A stretch of DNA of 64,000 nucleotides from DATBFG01 sp036558645 (GTDB lineage Bacteria; Acidobacteriota; Terriglobia; Terriglobales; Acidobacteriaceae), in NCBI GenBank assembly GCA_036558645.1, contig DATBFG010000114.1, positions 1-64,000 of the forward strand, given 5' to 3'. Under the pieces are notes generated by a model, which was given only the letters and a program-made list of their open reading frames with translations, did no database searches and was not told the DNA's origin. The position numbers were made by a program, and so were the translations under genes. Each line of letters opens with the position of its first letter. Position 1 is the first letter of the stretch. Positions 33,486 through 42,649 of the stretch are shown here, piece after piece.

Positions 33486-36194
33486 TTACTTCGTAGTGTC
33501 TGTCAGCAGGACAACATCACGTGTAGTCTGGCCGCGCGAAAGGGCCAGCTGCTTTCCATCCGGCGACCAGGCAAAATCGAATATCGTTTCTCTCTTGAAG
33601 TCGGTGATTTGCCGAAGCTGCCCGCCGTTGATCGGCTGTACCCACAAATTGGCCACACCTTGAGCATCCTGCCCGGCGAATGCGATGCCCTGACCATCGG
33701 GCGTAAAGCGGATCTTTCCAGACTCGAAGGTCGGAACGTCGAACGAGTGCAGTAACGCCCCTCCGGACGAGGGCATGATCCCCAGCTTTGGCCGATAGGT
33801 GGTTCCGCTACCCTCCGGGTAAAGGAAAGCTATCCACTTTCCATCCGGAGAAATTGAGGGGTTGTAGCTATTCCGCTCGAACAATTGCTGAGGTTTGCCA
33901 TCCTCGAGATCAGTACGCCAGACAGTCTGCTTGCCACCGTCGGATGATGTATACACAATCCACTTTCCATCCGGCGAACAGTAAGGATCCTTGTCCTGAA
34001 GCCCTTTAGTGACCTGAGCCAGATTGTTTCCATTCTGATCGATTCGCCAGATGTTGATCGCGGCCCCTGACCGGATGCTCGCGAATACCAGGCGCTTACT
34101 ATCCCTACAGGACGTCATCGATTGGCCAGGCCACTGATCTTGAAACAGTGTGCTCTTCCCCGACCCGTCGGCGCTGCGCACATCGAGTTCGTACCCGTCG
34201 CTGTGAGGCTGGCTCACTATTTTTCCGTCGGCGGTCCAGTCTAGATCGAATGCCTCTGCATCGCCGTTGCTGATTTGAACGGCTTGCGCGAGAGTGCCGT
34301 TTGCCGGCATGACCCAAATGTTGTTCGACGAGTCTGCTGCGACTGTCACCAGGGATTTCGCATCTTTTGTCGCGCTGATCGAAACGTCGTAGTGATTCAG
34401 GTCATTCGTGACTGGCCGCAACTCGCCAGCAGGGTATGACAGGTAACCGATTTGGCGATCCCAACGGGTGCTTTGGCTGGCATAGGAAACAAGCAATCCT
34501 GAGCCGTCGGGGAGCCATGCTGAATCGCTGACGAGTCCCACCTTAGAACCGGGGGCAAACTCCTTAACTATGCCGGTGGCGACGTCCACGGTCACCAGAG
34601 AGCCAAGTCCTCCCTTGTCTAAGGCGCGCATGACCGAAATCTGCTTTCCATCAGGCGACCAAGAGGGTGCCGCTTGGAGCACCGCAGGTTCGGAAATCGA
34701 AAGCAGCAGGTGTTCGTTGCTGCCGTCCGTATTCGCAATAAAGAGCGACGAGAGTCCGCGAACAGAATCATAACGGATGAAGGTAAATCGCTTACCGTCC
34801 GGAGAGAAACTCACGCGAGTATCAATGTCGCTGGTAATTAACTTGGGCGTACCTCCCAGAACCGGCAGTTGGTACAGGAATCCGATACCTGGAGTTGCCT
34901 TGTCGATACGGTTGAAATAAACGTAGTCGCCATCCGGAGAAAACGTCAGGCCCTGGTAGGCCGCTTCCATTGGAGCAAGTATCTGTGTATTGCTGCCCGT
35001 GCTCACACTGCGAATCCAAAGGCTCTGCTGGCCTGCCTGAGTGGCGACGTGCACTATGTATTTGCCATCCGGAGAAATGGCGGCCATTGAGGCCATGCCG
35101 GTATTCGTAACCTTGCTGATGTTCATGCTCCGAAATGGCACGGGCCGTTCACGGTGGAGAAAGGCATAGATGCCATAGGAAGCCGCAGCAACGATCAACA
35201 GGACAACAAAGGCAGCCAGTCCAAAACCAACTTTGTTTTTGCTCGCAATTTGGGAGGTCCCGGATGGCTTTGTGTGAGGTTTTGACGACTCCGCCGTGGC
35301 GATTCTCGTCGATTCTGAGATTCGAGTTGAATCAGTATCCCTCCGCAACCGCTTGAGGTCTCCGCGCAATTCAGCAGCAGTTTGATAGCGCAGGTCTCGA
35401 TCCTTCTCCAAGGACTTGGAGATAATCCGCTCCAGTTCTGCTGGCACATCCGGGTTCGTGCGGGAGAGCGATGGCGGTGTACGGTGGAGAATGGCATCAA
35501 ATATAGCGGCCGAAGTCGTGCCCTGGAAAGGAAGAGTTCCCGAGGCCATTTCGTAGAGCACGGCTCCAAAAGAGAAGAGATCTGTTCGGGCATCGAGTTC
35601 TTCTCCCAGAGCCTGCTCAGGCGACATGTATGCCACCGTGCCTACCGCTGATCCCGGACTGGTGAGTAGAGCGGTCGAAAGTCCGGCGGCGGTCGCTCCG
35701 ATCGTCTGCTGGGAGCGGCTTTGCGAGGTCACCTTTGCCAAACCGAAGTCAAGGATCTTGGCCTGAAGTCGATCTGTGACGAAGATATTAGCGGGCTTAA
35801 TGTCACGGTGCAGAATACGCTTGCTGTGCGCCGCATCGAGTGCATCGGCAATCTGGATGCCGACCTCGAGCAGTTGTTGCAGCGGTAAAGGACGACTCGC
35901 AATTTTTTGATCGAGAGTCCGGCCCTCGAGCAGCTCCATAGCGATGAAGTGCTGCCCCTGAAATTCGTCGATTTCGAAAATTGTGCAAATGCTGGGATGA
36001 TTCAGCGAGGATGCCGCCCGCGCCTCGCGCTGCAGGCGTTCAAGAGCCTGCGGATCGTTTTCCAGTTCTTTGGGCAGGAACTTCAGGGCGACATGGCGTC
36101 CCAGCTTGAGGTCTTCGGCTTCATACACGACGCCCATGCCGCCACTGCCAAGCCTGTTGAGGATTCTGTAGTGCGAGAGAGTCTGCCCGATCAT
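33486..36194 (-). CDS. membrane serine/threonine protein kinase with PD40/TolB-type propeller sensor
   Basis: A 902-residue protein. Residues 1-285 are a Hanks-type kinase: glycine loop LGSGGMGVVYEAED, Lys38 (VALKFLP), catalytic HRDIKPAN (Asp131), DFGLAK (Asp149) and SPEQ at 191-194. All key residues are present, so it should be active. A basic Ser/Thr-rich linker leads to one membrane helix at about 324-346. The remaining 550 residues are many WD40-like PD40 repeats with the pattern FSPDGKxxxF, predicted to form one or two propellers in the periplasm. It should sense an extracytoplasmic signal and phosphorylate cytoplasmic proteins. This architecture is frequent in Acidobacteriota. Confidence 0.93.
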   Translation of the reverse strand: MIGQTLSHYRILNRLGSGGMGVVYEAEDLKLGRHVALKFLPKELENDPQALERLQREARAASSLNHPSICTIFEIDEFQGQHFIAMELLEGRTLDQKIASRPLPLQQLLEVGIQIADALDAAHSKRILHRDIKPANIFVTDRLQAKILDFGLAKVTSQSRSQQTIGATAAGLSTALLTSPGSAVGTVAYMSPEQALGEELDARTDLFSFGAVLYEMASGTLPFQGTTSAAIFDAILHRTPPSLSRTNPDVPAELERIISKSLEKDRDLRYQTAAELRGDLKRLRRDTDSTRISESTRIATAESSKPHTKPSGTSQIASKNKVGFGLAAFVVLLIVAAASYGIYAFLHRERPVPFRSMNISKVTNTGMASMAAISPDGKYIVHVATQAGQQSLWIRSVSTGSNTQILAPMEAAYQGLTFSPDGDYVYFNRIDKATPGIGFLYQLPVLGGTPKLITSDIDTRVSFSPDGKRFTFIRYDSVRGLSSLFIANTDGSNEHLLLSISEPAVLQAAPSWSPDGKQISVMRALDKGGLGSLVTVDVATGIVKEFAPGSKVGLVSDSAWLPDGSGLLVSYASQSTRWDRQIGYLSYPAGELRPVTNDLNHYDVSISATKDAKSLVTVAADSSNNIWVMPANGTLAQAVQISNGDAEAFDLDWTADGKIVSQPHSDGYELDVRSADGSGKSTLFQDQWPGQSMTSCRDSKRLVFASIRSGAAINIWRIDQNGNNLAQVTKGLQDKDPYCSPDGKWIVYTSSDGGKQTVWRTDLEDGKPQQLFERNSYNPSISPDGKWIAFLYPEGSGTTYRPKLGIMPSSGGALLHSFDVPTFESGKIRFTPDGQGIAFAGQDAQGVANLWVQPINGGQLRQITDFKRETIFDFAWSPDGKQLALSRGQTTRDVVLLTDTTK

Positions 36195-36321
36195 GCAATG
36201 CCTGAATAGAAAATCCTAGGTGCGCCGTGCCGACCTGTCAAATAACGCCAAAACAATAACAAGTCTCTTAACGACTGTCTTCCCTGCGGTACGGCAGGCC
36301 GCGACAAGCCCGAAGATTTAG

Positions 36322-36343
36322 AGCGCGGGCAAAAGCCCGCGCT
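36322..36343 (+). terminator. GC-rich hairpin downstream of glpX
   Basis: AGCGCGGGC and GCCCGCGCT form a perfect 9-bp stem with an AAAA loop. On the plus strand it is followed by TTTT; on the minus strand, the direction of glpX, the bases after the stem are CTAAATC. It lies 10 bases past the glpX stop and ahead of the kinase gene, so it most likely ends glpX transcription. Confidence 0.65.
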
Positions 36344-36353
36344 TTTTCGATGA

Positions 36354-37388
36354 CTAGAAGAACCTGACTTTCACATCGGGTCCCTTTTCAAGATGGATAC
36401 TCTCGATAAAACGTACCTTCCCTGTGCGAAGAGTCATGATGACCGAGGACGTTCTTGTACCTTCTCCAAAGAAACGGACGCCTCTCATCAGGGCACCATC
36501 GGTAACCCCTGTAGCGGCAAAGATGAGTTGCTTACCCGGGGCCAAGTCCTCGGCTTCGTAAACTCTCTTTCCATCCTTGATACCCATGCGCTGGATGCGC
36601 TCCTGAAGTTGCGGTTTATCGATGACAAGCCGTCCCTGCATGTAGCCGTTTAGACACCGAATGGCAGCGGCTGTAATCACGCCTTCGGGCGCACCACCGG
36701 ACCCCATGACCGCATGCACGCCAGTCCCGATAACAGCAGCGGCGATTCCAGCCGAAAGATCTCCATCGCCAATCAGGCGAATGCGCGCTCCGGCCGCACG
36801 TATGTCGGCAATCAACTTCTCATGACGAGGGCGATCTAGCACGATGACAACCAAGTCCTCTACGTCACGCTCCATGCGCTTTGCAATGTTACGAAGATTG
36901 TCGACTACTGGCGCATCAAGATCGACTGCGTCTTTGCACGATGGCCCCACAACGATCTTCTCCATATAGCAATCGGGAGCATTGAGCAGCCCGCCGTGCT
37001 CGGACGCAGCTAGTACGGTAATCGCGCCGGGCGCGCCAGTCGCGCAAAGGTTCGTGCCCTCCAGGGGATCGACTGCAATGTCAACTTCGGGGACTTCCGT
37101 TCCGTCGGGGAAATTGGCGCCTACTTTTTCGCCGATGTAAAGCATGGGAGCTTCGTCACGCTCGCCCTCTCCGATGACGATAGTGCCCCGCATCGGGACG
37201 GTATCCATGGTGTGACGCATAGCTTCGGTGGCGACGTGGTCTGACAGCTTGCGCTCGCCTTGGCCCATAGTGTGCGCCGAGGCAATCGCAGCATTCTCCA
37301 CTACACGCAGCAGCTCCAGGGCAAGATCGCTTTCAATGTTCTCGCCGAAGCTTTTGACCTTGCTTTCAGGCCGGGTTTCTGTAGACAT
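36354..37388 (-). CDS. glpX: class II fructose-1,6-bisphosphatase
   Basis: A 344-residue GlpX protein. The metal-binding motif DPLEGTNLCATG is near residue 95, GEGERDEAPML precedes it, and GSGGAPEGVITAAAIR and GVTDGALMRGVRFF match the conserved C-terminal half. It hydrolyses fructose 1,6-bisphosphate to fructose 6-phosphate in gluconeogenesis; in some bacteria GlpX also removes phosphate from sedoheptulose bisphosphate. The start ATG (MSTETRPESK) follows TTGGAGGACTC, a strong ribosome binding site; an upstream in-frame start adds 28 residues of non-family sequence. Confidence 0.95.
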   Translation of the reverse strand: MSTETRPESKVKSFGENIESDLALELLRVVENAAIASAHTMGQGERKLSDHVATEAMRHTMDTVPMRGTIVIGEGERDEAPMLYIGEKVGANFPDGTEVPEVDIAVDPLEGTNLCATGAPGAITVLAASEHGGLLNAPDCYMEKIVVGPSCKDAVDLDAPVVDNLRNIAKRMERDVEDLVVIVLDRPRHEKLIADIRAAGARIRLIGDGDLSAGIAAAVIGTGVHAVMGSGGAPEGVITAAAIRCLNGYMQGRLVIDKPQLQERIQRMGIKDGKRVYEAEDLAPGKQLIFAATGVTDGALMRGVRFFGEGTRTSSVIMTLRTGKVRFIESIHLEKGPDVKVRFF

Positions 37389-37502
37389 GAGTCCTCCAAG
37401 ATGAACGGCTTGAGAGTATAACGCAAAGCAGCACTCTGCACGGATGACCTTGAAGCAATGATTCTGGCACAATGCTGCGACAATTTGTTCGGGAGATTCA
37501 CG

Positions 37503-38750
37503 ATGCTTACTGTATTGCGCCAGGGTGTGCGTAGCCTTGTCTGGTTGGTTCTTATGCTGCCCGCGCTCAGCGCGGCCGCTCCGCCGAGGAAACCAAAGGT
37601 ACGGGCGATTACCGCCTTCGTCACAATCGACCGCTCGAATTATTCAGAGCAATTCCAACGGGCACTCACCATGCTTCGCCAGGCCAAGACAGATTTTGAG
37701 AAGGGTGGATACGACGTCGAGACCCTTCGGATTACGACTCAGTCCTTTCCTGAGTACACGCACGGAATGTCAAAGGCGGAGGCACTTCAGCTCTTTCATG
37801 CTCTTGACGCCTTGGCAACGAAGGAATCGTTTCTCTTGAATATTGGCGCCCTGGAATTGGACAGCAAAGATCCATCGCAGGCATCCCGGCTCGCGGAAGT
37901 CCTTGCTTCCACGAATGCAAGCGCAAGTTTGCCTGTAGCCGGAGACGATGGCATCGACTGGAATGCTGTGCGCGAAGCAGCGAGGATCATCAAGTATCTT
38001 GAAGACAATAGCCCGAATGGCGCGCGCAACTTCGGCTTCGCAGCTACTGCCATGGTTCCGCCGAATGTGCCCTTCTTCCCCGCTTCGTACCACGAAGGTA
38101 TGGGACAGCAGTTCTCGGTAGGATTGGAGGCTGGAGCGTTCGTCGAAGATGTCTTTTCCGGTGCCAGGGGAGACCTGCAAGCTGCGGCTAGCAATCTGCA
38201 GCGGGAGTACGCCGAGCATGCCCGCAAACTAGAGACGATTGCGCTGCAAGTGGAGAAAGACTCAGGTTGGACCTACATGGGGCTCGACGCCACTCCTGCC
38301 CCGAACGGTGATTCCTCGATCGGCGCAGCAATAGAAAAGCTCCTCGGCACAAAGTTCGGTTCGAGCGGCACGCTCAGCGTTGCTGCCATCATCACCGCTG
38401 CAGTTCGCTCGATCCCGGTGAAACGAGTGGGTTATTCCGGCCTCATGCTGCCGCCGCTGGAAGATCCAATCCTCGCGCACCGATGGAGTGAAGATAGCTA
38501 CAGCCTGGATTCTCTGCTTGCGTACTCAGCTGTTTGTGGAACGGGGCTCGACGCCGTCGCGCTGCCCGGAGACGTCTCTCAAGCAGAACTCGAGAGGATT
38601 ATCGGAGACGTAGCCAGTCTCGCTGTGAAATGGCACAAGCCCCTGACGGCTCGGCTGATTCCCGCACCCGGGAAAAAAGCCGGTGAAAAGACTGACTTCA
38701 ATTTCGGATACCCGGGCTTCCCTAACCTTGTCCTGAAGCCCGTGGATTAG
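37503..38750 (+). CDS. DUF711 family protein with a signal peptide
   Basis: A 415-residue protein. Residues 1-26 look like a signal peptide (GVRSLVWLVLMLPALSAAA). The rest matches DUF711 (UPF0210-like) proteins: the hallmark NFGFAATAMVPPNVPFFP followed by ASYHEG is near residue 190, and YSGLMLPPLEDPILA is near 320. DUF711 proteins are normally cytoplasmic, of unknown function and similar in fold to glycyl-radical-type enzymes. The exported form is unusual. A GGGAG ribosome binding site is 8 bases before the ATG at 37503; a longer frame from 37458 would bury the signal peptide. It is divergent from glpX. Confidence 0.78.
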   Translation: MLTVLRQGVRSLVWLVLMLPALSAAAPPRKPKVRAITAFVTIDRSNYSEQFQRALTMLRQAKTDFEKGGYDVETLRITTQSFPEYTHGMSKAEALQLFHALDALATKESFLLNIGALELDSKDPSQASRLAEVLASTNASASLPVAGDDGIDWNAVREAARIIKYLEDNSPNGARNFGFAATAMVPPNVPFFPASYHEGMGQQFSVGLEAGAFVEDVFSGARGDLQAAASNLQREYAEHARKLETIALQVEKDSGWTYMGLDATPAPNGDSSIGAAIEKLLGTKFGSSGTLSVAAIITAAVRSIPVKRVGYSGLMLPPLEDPILAHRWSEDSYSLDSLLAYSAVCGTGLDAVALPGDVSQAELERIIGDVASLAVKWHKPLTARLIPAPGKKAGEKTDFNFGYPGFPNLVLKPVD

Positions 38751-38760
38751 CCGGAAAAAC

Positions 38761-39939
38761 CTATTCTCCGAGCCAATAGCCCAGGCTCTGCAACGGTTCG
38801 ATGTGATCGCAGACGGCCTTCGTAGCTCCCAGCATCGGCACCGCAAGGATCAAGCCCATGGCTCCCCAAATCCACGCCCAAAAAAGTAAACCCAGTGTCA
38901 CTGCAAGTGGGTTCAGGCGCAGACGCTTGCCTACAAGCTTCGGGTAGAGCACGTTCATAGTAATGACGTGCAGGCTAATCACGGTCAAAACGACTATCAA
39001 CAATGAGGCTTTGTTCATGACCCCAATCCCCCCTGCAAGCGGAGGCAATAAGGCAAGAAAAACGCCAAGGTAAGGAACCAGACTAATGAATCCGCTGATA
39101 ACGCCGACGAAGTAGAAATATGGAATTCCAACGTACCAAAAGGCTGCTGTGCTAACCGCTGCATTCAAGATTCCCACTGCGACATTTCCCGAGATGAATG
39201 TTCGGATTACGGAACTGATCCTAGAAACGGTTCGATGTGCCACCACACGGTGTTCCTTGGGAAACAGTCGGACTGTCGCTTTATGAGCATGCTCCTTCCA
39301 CGTGAGCATAAAGAATGCAAGAAATGGAACAAAGGTGACGGCTAGCAGAGTGTCTCCGAAGGCTCCAATGCCGACGGAAAAGAAATGCGACAGGCCGACG
39401 GACTCCTTTACCTCAACTGGCACGGGAGGCTTGCCGTCCTGGCCCATCACGGCCCGCGTGCTTTCCTCGATGCTGCTGGTTTGCTTGCGGAGTTTAACGA
39501 TTGCGTTGTGGATCTTTCCCGAATACTTCGGCAGCTCTGTAGCAAAATCGACGGCGCGGCTGTAAAAGAAGTAACTCAATCCGAGTGCCAATGCCACCAT
39601 GAGAACAACCGCAATGAGCGCTCCCAACCACCGCGGGAGATGCAACCGGCAGCTTTGCGCTACCAGAGGCTCGAGGGTAAAAGCGATCAGCATTGAGGTC
39701 AATGCTGTCACCATGACCAACTTAAGCACGTAAATCAGTGCAAGGACGGCCACCCCTGCCACGACCAACTGCGCCACGGAGGCCGCGCGAATAGAAGACT
39801 GGAGAACTTCGGCTTCTTCCTCGCTTGTGGCCGCAAGGAGGACATTGGGTGGAATCTGTGGAGGTTGACCGCTAGTGCCAGACGCGTTGCCCGCTTCTTT
39901 CTGCTGCGGCAATTCTGCCATCACGCGATCAGCTGCCAT
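38761..39939 (-). CDS. AI-2E family transporter (PerM/YhhT-like)
   Basis: A 392-residue membrane protein. After a hydrophilic N-terminus of about 50 residues come about eight helices in the typical layout: two pairs, a soluble segment of about 60 residues (FATELPKYSGKIHNAIVKL), and four C-terminal helices with SLVPYLGVFLALLPPLAGG, and the PKLVGKRLRLNPLAVTLGLLFWAWIWG split over two helices. Family members export autoinducer-2-like, or in other cases act as Na+/H+ antiporters; substrate is unknown. It is convergent with the DUF711 gene. Confidence 0.9.
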   Translation of the reverse strand: MAADRVMAELPQQKEAGNASGTSGQPPQIPPNVLLAATSEEEAEVLQSSIRAASVAQLVVAGVAVLALIYVLKLVMVTALTSMLIAFTLEPLVAQSCRLHLPRWLGALIAVVLMVALALGLSYFFYSRAVDFATELPKYSGKIHNAIVKLRKQTSSIEESTRAVMGQDGKPPVPVEVKESVGLSHFFSVGIGAFGDTLLAVTFVPFLAFFMLTWKEHAHKATVRLFPKEHRVVAHRTVSRISSVIRTFISGNVAVGILNAAVSTAAFWYVGIPYFYFVGVISGFISLVPYLGVFLALLPPLAGGIGVMNKASLLIVVLTVISLHVITMNVLYPKLVGKRLRLNPLAVTLGLLFWAWIWGAMGLILAVPMLGATKAVCDHIEPLQSLGYWLGE

Positions 39940-40001
39940 GGCGAAGTAAGAGGGTGAGCGACGGTGATTCGTTGCCTCTTAAGCCGTTCTACAGGAGAAT
40001 C

Positions 40002-40553
40002 TCATTCGTCCTCAGGGAAAGGGTCGGAACGAAGGATGGCGTAGTATTCGAGATCATGAAATCTGTCCCACTTCATGACATGCTGACGCATACAACCTTC
40101 GTGTCGCATTCCGATCTTGCGCAACACTTGTCCGGAGCGAAGATTCTCGACAAAATGCATGGCGTAGATTCGATTCAGACCAAGGTTGTGAAAGCCAAAT
40201 CGCAACGCTGCGCGTGCCGCCTCCGTCGCGTATCCATGACCCCAATACGGGACACCGATCCAATAGCCAAGTTCGGCGTGGCGATGCGGTTCCTGAATTT
40301 CTAATCCAACGGCGCCAACCAGCTTGGCCCCTTCTCGGGACTCGATAGCAAAAACTGCCGCCTGGTTTTCATCAGCCTTGCGTCGCACGGCGGCAACAAA
40401 CGTCTCGGCGTCTTTGTCGGAGTAAGGATGCGGAATACGCAGGGTCGTAGCGGCCACTTCGCGCGCACCAGCCAGCCGGACGATATCGGGGACATCCTTC
40501 AATTCAAATGTGCGAAGGATCAGGCGGGCGGTTTGTAGCGTGGGGAGGGGCAT
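40002..40553 (-). CDS. GNAT family N-acetyltransferase (RimJ/RimL-like)
   Basis: A 183-residue protein of the RimJ/RimL subfamily. LQTARLILRTFELKD opens the domain, GYWIGVPYWGHGYATEA holds the acetyl-CoA-binding Q/RxxGxG/A loop and NLRSGQVLRKIGMRHEG is the conserved C-terminal strand-helix. It transfers acetyl from acetyl-CoA to an amino group; targets could be ribosomal proteins, polyamines or a small amine. It is downstream of the TPR-thioredoxin gene on the same strand; the two are separated by only 39 bases, so they may be co-transcribed. Confidence 0.9.
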   Translation of the reverse strand: MPLPTLQTARLILRTFELKDVPDIVRLAGAREVAATTLRIPHPYSDKDAETFVAAVRRKADENQAAVFAIESREGAKLVGAVGLEIQEPHRHAELGYWIGVPYWGHGYATEAARAALRFGFHNLGLNRIYAMHFVENLRSGQVLRKIGMRHEGCMRQHVMKWDRFHDLEYYAILRSDPFPEDE

Positions 40554-40592
40554 TGCGAAGGTTCATTGTAGCGAACGCGCCGGAAAGAAGTA

Positions 40593-42527
40593 CTAGCGGC
40601 TGGTTAGCGCAACCGGTGAGGAAACTGACGCTTTTTCGGCTCCCAGGGCAGCAAGATCGGATTCCACATAGGCAACTACATCGCTCATTGCCCCTTGGTG
40701 GACCACGCGAATCTGCCCATGATCAACAACGTACGTGACCGGGATGCCTTTTTTGGCCAGCACGCTCCCGAGGGCATCGGACTGCGCAACCCGCAGTGAT
40801 TCGATTTCTTGCTGCGCAATCAATTTGCGTAAATCCGGCATTTCCGATGAGATGGCTACGGCTAACACAGTCAACTCTGGATGCTTTTGCTGTAGCCGCG
40901 CAAAGCCCTGCAATTCCGGAATACAGGGAGCACACCATACGCCCCACATGTTGAGAACGACGGTTTTGTCCAGGAGATCGCCTGACTTTATCCTCTCTCC
41001 GCCAATCGTGGTCAAATCATATTCTGGGGCAGGCTGCTTCACCAACGCGGGCACATAGTTCTTTTGGCGAAACTGCTCGTCAGCCTTAGCCTGTATTTTC
41101 TCTTCGAGTTCCTGCTGATTCCCGAACTTACCTTCAACCCACAGCTTCCGCAGCTTGCCTACTTGCTCCGAGTGCAAACGTGAAGGTCGCGTGACGGCCT
41201 CTAGATATGCGTCAATGGCCTTCTGCTTTTCACCCGTTCCTTCCAGCGCTTGAGCAAGATAATAGTAATCGTCCGAAATCTTCCGGCCGCGCGATTCCAC
41301 GACCTTTCTCGCCCGCGGTAACGCAAGCTCTGGTTTTCCTTGCAACAGGTAGACCCGAGCACGCCAGTAGTCAAGAACCGTTTGGTCGTTTGCCTGATTT
41401 CCAAGGGTCACGGTCATGTTCACGTCGTCGGGCATCGCTTGCTCACCCGCTCGCAGTTGGCTCTCGGCTGTTGCGATCAACTTCACAGCTTCCTCGGCCT
41501 TCTGGCCGTTTTCGATGTAAACGGCTGCCATTGAGGCATAAGCATCGGGCCATTCTCGATTAACCCGGATCATTTGGGAGAAAACTTGTTCGGCGGCGGG
41601 AACGTTTGCTACGGTTTGATACAGCAACAATAGCTCCACAGCCGCACACTTTCCAGCCACATCCTGAGAGTCCTGTCTGATGATTTCTTGCAGCGCTGCA
41701 ACACGCTGGCTTATGCTTTTTTCTCCTTCCGCGGCATTCATGGAGTGCATTCGCTCCATGTTGTGCGCTTCCGCCGGATTGATAGCTTTGTAATAACTAA
41801 TCATCCTTGGGAAGAGATCTGATGCTGCTCTTCCAGGGTTGAATTCAACAAAGTTGGCAACGGCGAGCAGAGAGGAAGTTCGGGTTCGGTTGTTTTCCAG
41901 ATATAGCGCCACTTCCTTGTTGATTTTTCGCCATGCCGAGTCGCTATCTCCATCTCGTAACACCTTGAATTTCCATAGCTCGGGCGAAAGCTCGGCAACT
42001 GCATAATCCGGGGACTTGAACTGCTGTTCGATCACAGATATCGCGGCATCGTAATTTTCTGGCCGAGTGATTCCGTTGGTGAATTGTGCGCCGGTATAAC
42101 TTTCGGCCTGCCGTTGTATGCTCGCGTAGAAGGGTTGACCCTTCTTGTCACAGCTAATGACATCCCAGTACCGACCTGAATTATTGTCCACCTGACCAGT
42201 TGTTTTATCCCTGACTTGCAAAATGAGATAGAGCCACAGGTCGGATACGTCTGGCTTCAATGTGCCTTCCCAGCTTCCATTGTCTTGGCGGAAAAGCGGA
42301 ATGGACCGGGAACTGTTCTGGTAGCCCGGAGCGTTCACTCCCACATCGAGAATCAACTCTTTGGGATGTTTCAGAACTCCATTGGCGCTATCAGGAGAAT
42401 ACTTCACATGAAGTTCGGTAGTGTGTTTGCCCATGAAGACCGGGCAAGCAGGATCAATTTGCAGCTGCGCAAAACAAATGGATGCCCCGAAGGTAACAAC
42501 GATCGGAAGACCAAGTACGCAGCGCAT
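40593..42527 (-). CDS. exported TPR protein with C-terminal TlpA-like thioredoxin domain
   Basis: A 644-residue protein. Signal peptide MRCVLGLPIVVTFGASICFA; then about 120 residues of beta-rich sequence and a helical TPR-like middle (about 210-470: AYASMAAVYIENGQKAEEAV, YYYLAQALEGTGEKQKAI). The C-terminal 150 residues are a TlpA/ResA-type thioredoxin fold with W-C532-A-P-C535 and the cis-Pro segment GIPVTYVVD. It is expected to act as a periplasmic thiol reductase, perhaps on cytochrome or envelope proteins held by the TPR part. The ATG at 42527 follows GGTGAGG; the ten residues of the longer frame are hydrophilic and would disrupt the signal peptide. Confidence 0.87.
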   Translation of the reverse strand: MRCVLGLPIVVTFGASICFAQLQIDPACPVFMGKHTTELHVKYSPDSANGVLKHPKELILDVGVNAPGYQNSSRSIPLFRQDNGSWEGTLKPDVSDLWLYLILQVRDKTTGQVDNNSGRYWDVISCDKKGQPFYASIQRQAESYTGAQFTNGITRPENYDAAISVIEQQFKSPDYAVAELSPELWKFKVLRDGDSDSAWRKINKEVALYLENNRTRTSSLLAVANFVEFNPGRAASDLFPRMISYYKAINPAEAHNMERMHSMNAAEGEKSISQRVAALQEIIRQDSQDVAGKCAAVELLLLYQTVANVPAAEQVFSQMIRVNREWPDAYASMAAVYIENGQKAEEAVKLIATAESQLRAGEQAMPDDVNMTVTLGNQANDQTVLDYWRARVYLLQGKPELALPRARKVVESRGRKISDDYYYLAQALEGTGEKQKAIDAYLEAVTRPSRLHSEQVGKLRKLWVEGKFGNQQELEEKIQAKADEQFRQKNYVPALVKQPAPEYDLTTIGGERIKSGDLLDKTVVLNMWGVWCAPCIPELQGFARLQQKHPELTVLAVAISSEMPDLRKLIAQQEIESLRVAQSDALGSVLAKKGIPVTYVVDHGQIRVVHQGAMSDVVAYVESDLAALGAEKASVSSPVALTSR

Positions 42528-42649
42528 GTTAACCTCACCGCCCTCACTTATAGGCAAATAAGGATGTTACTCGTCACCTGGCCAATCTTACAAGATCGGA
42601 TTACCCGGTTACAGGCAAACGAATGCCTTGGATGGCGATCGAACTTTTT

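Noticed and set aside
37465..37482. TGGCAC-like sequence before the DUF711 gene as a sigma-54 promoter
   Set aside because: The GG and GC elements do not have the required 10-base spacing.
39954..40304. 116-residue plus-strand frame opposite the GNAT gene
   Set aside because: No family features; the minus frame has a complete GNAT signature.
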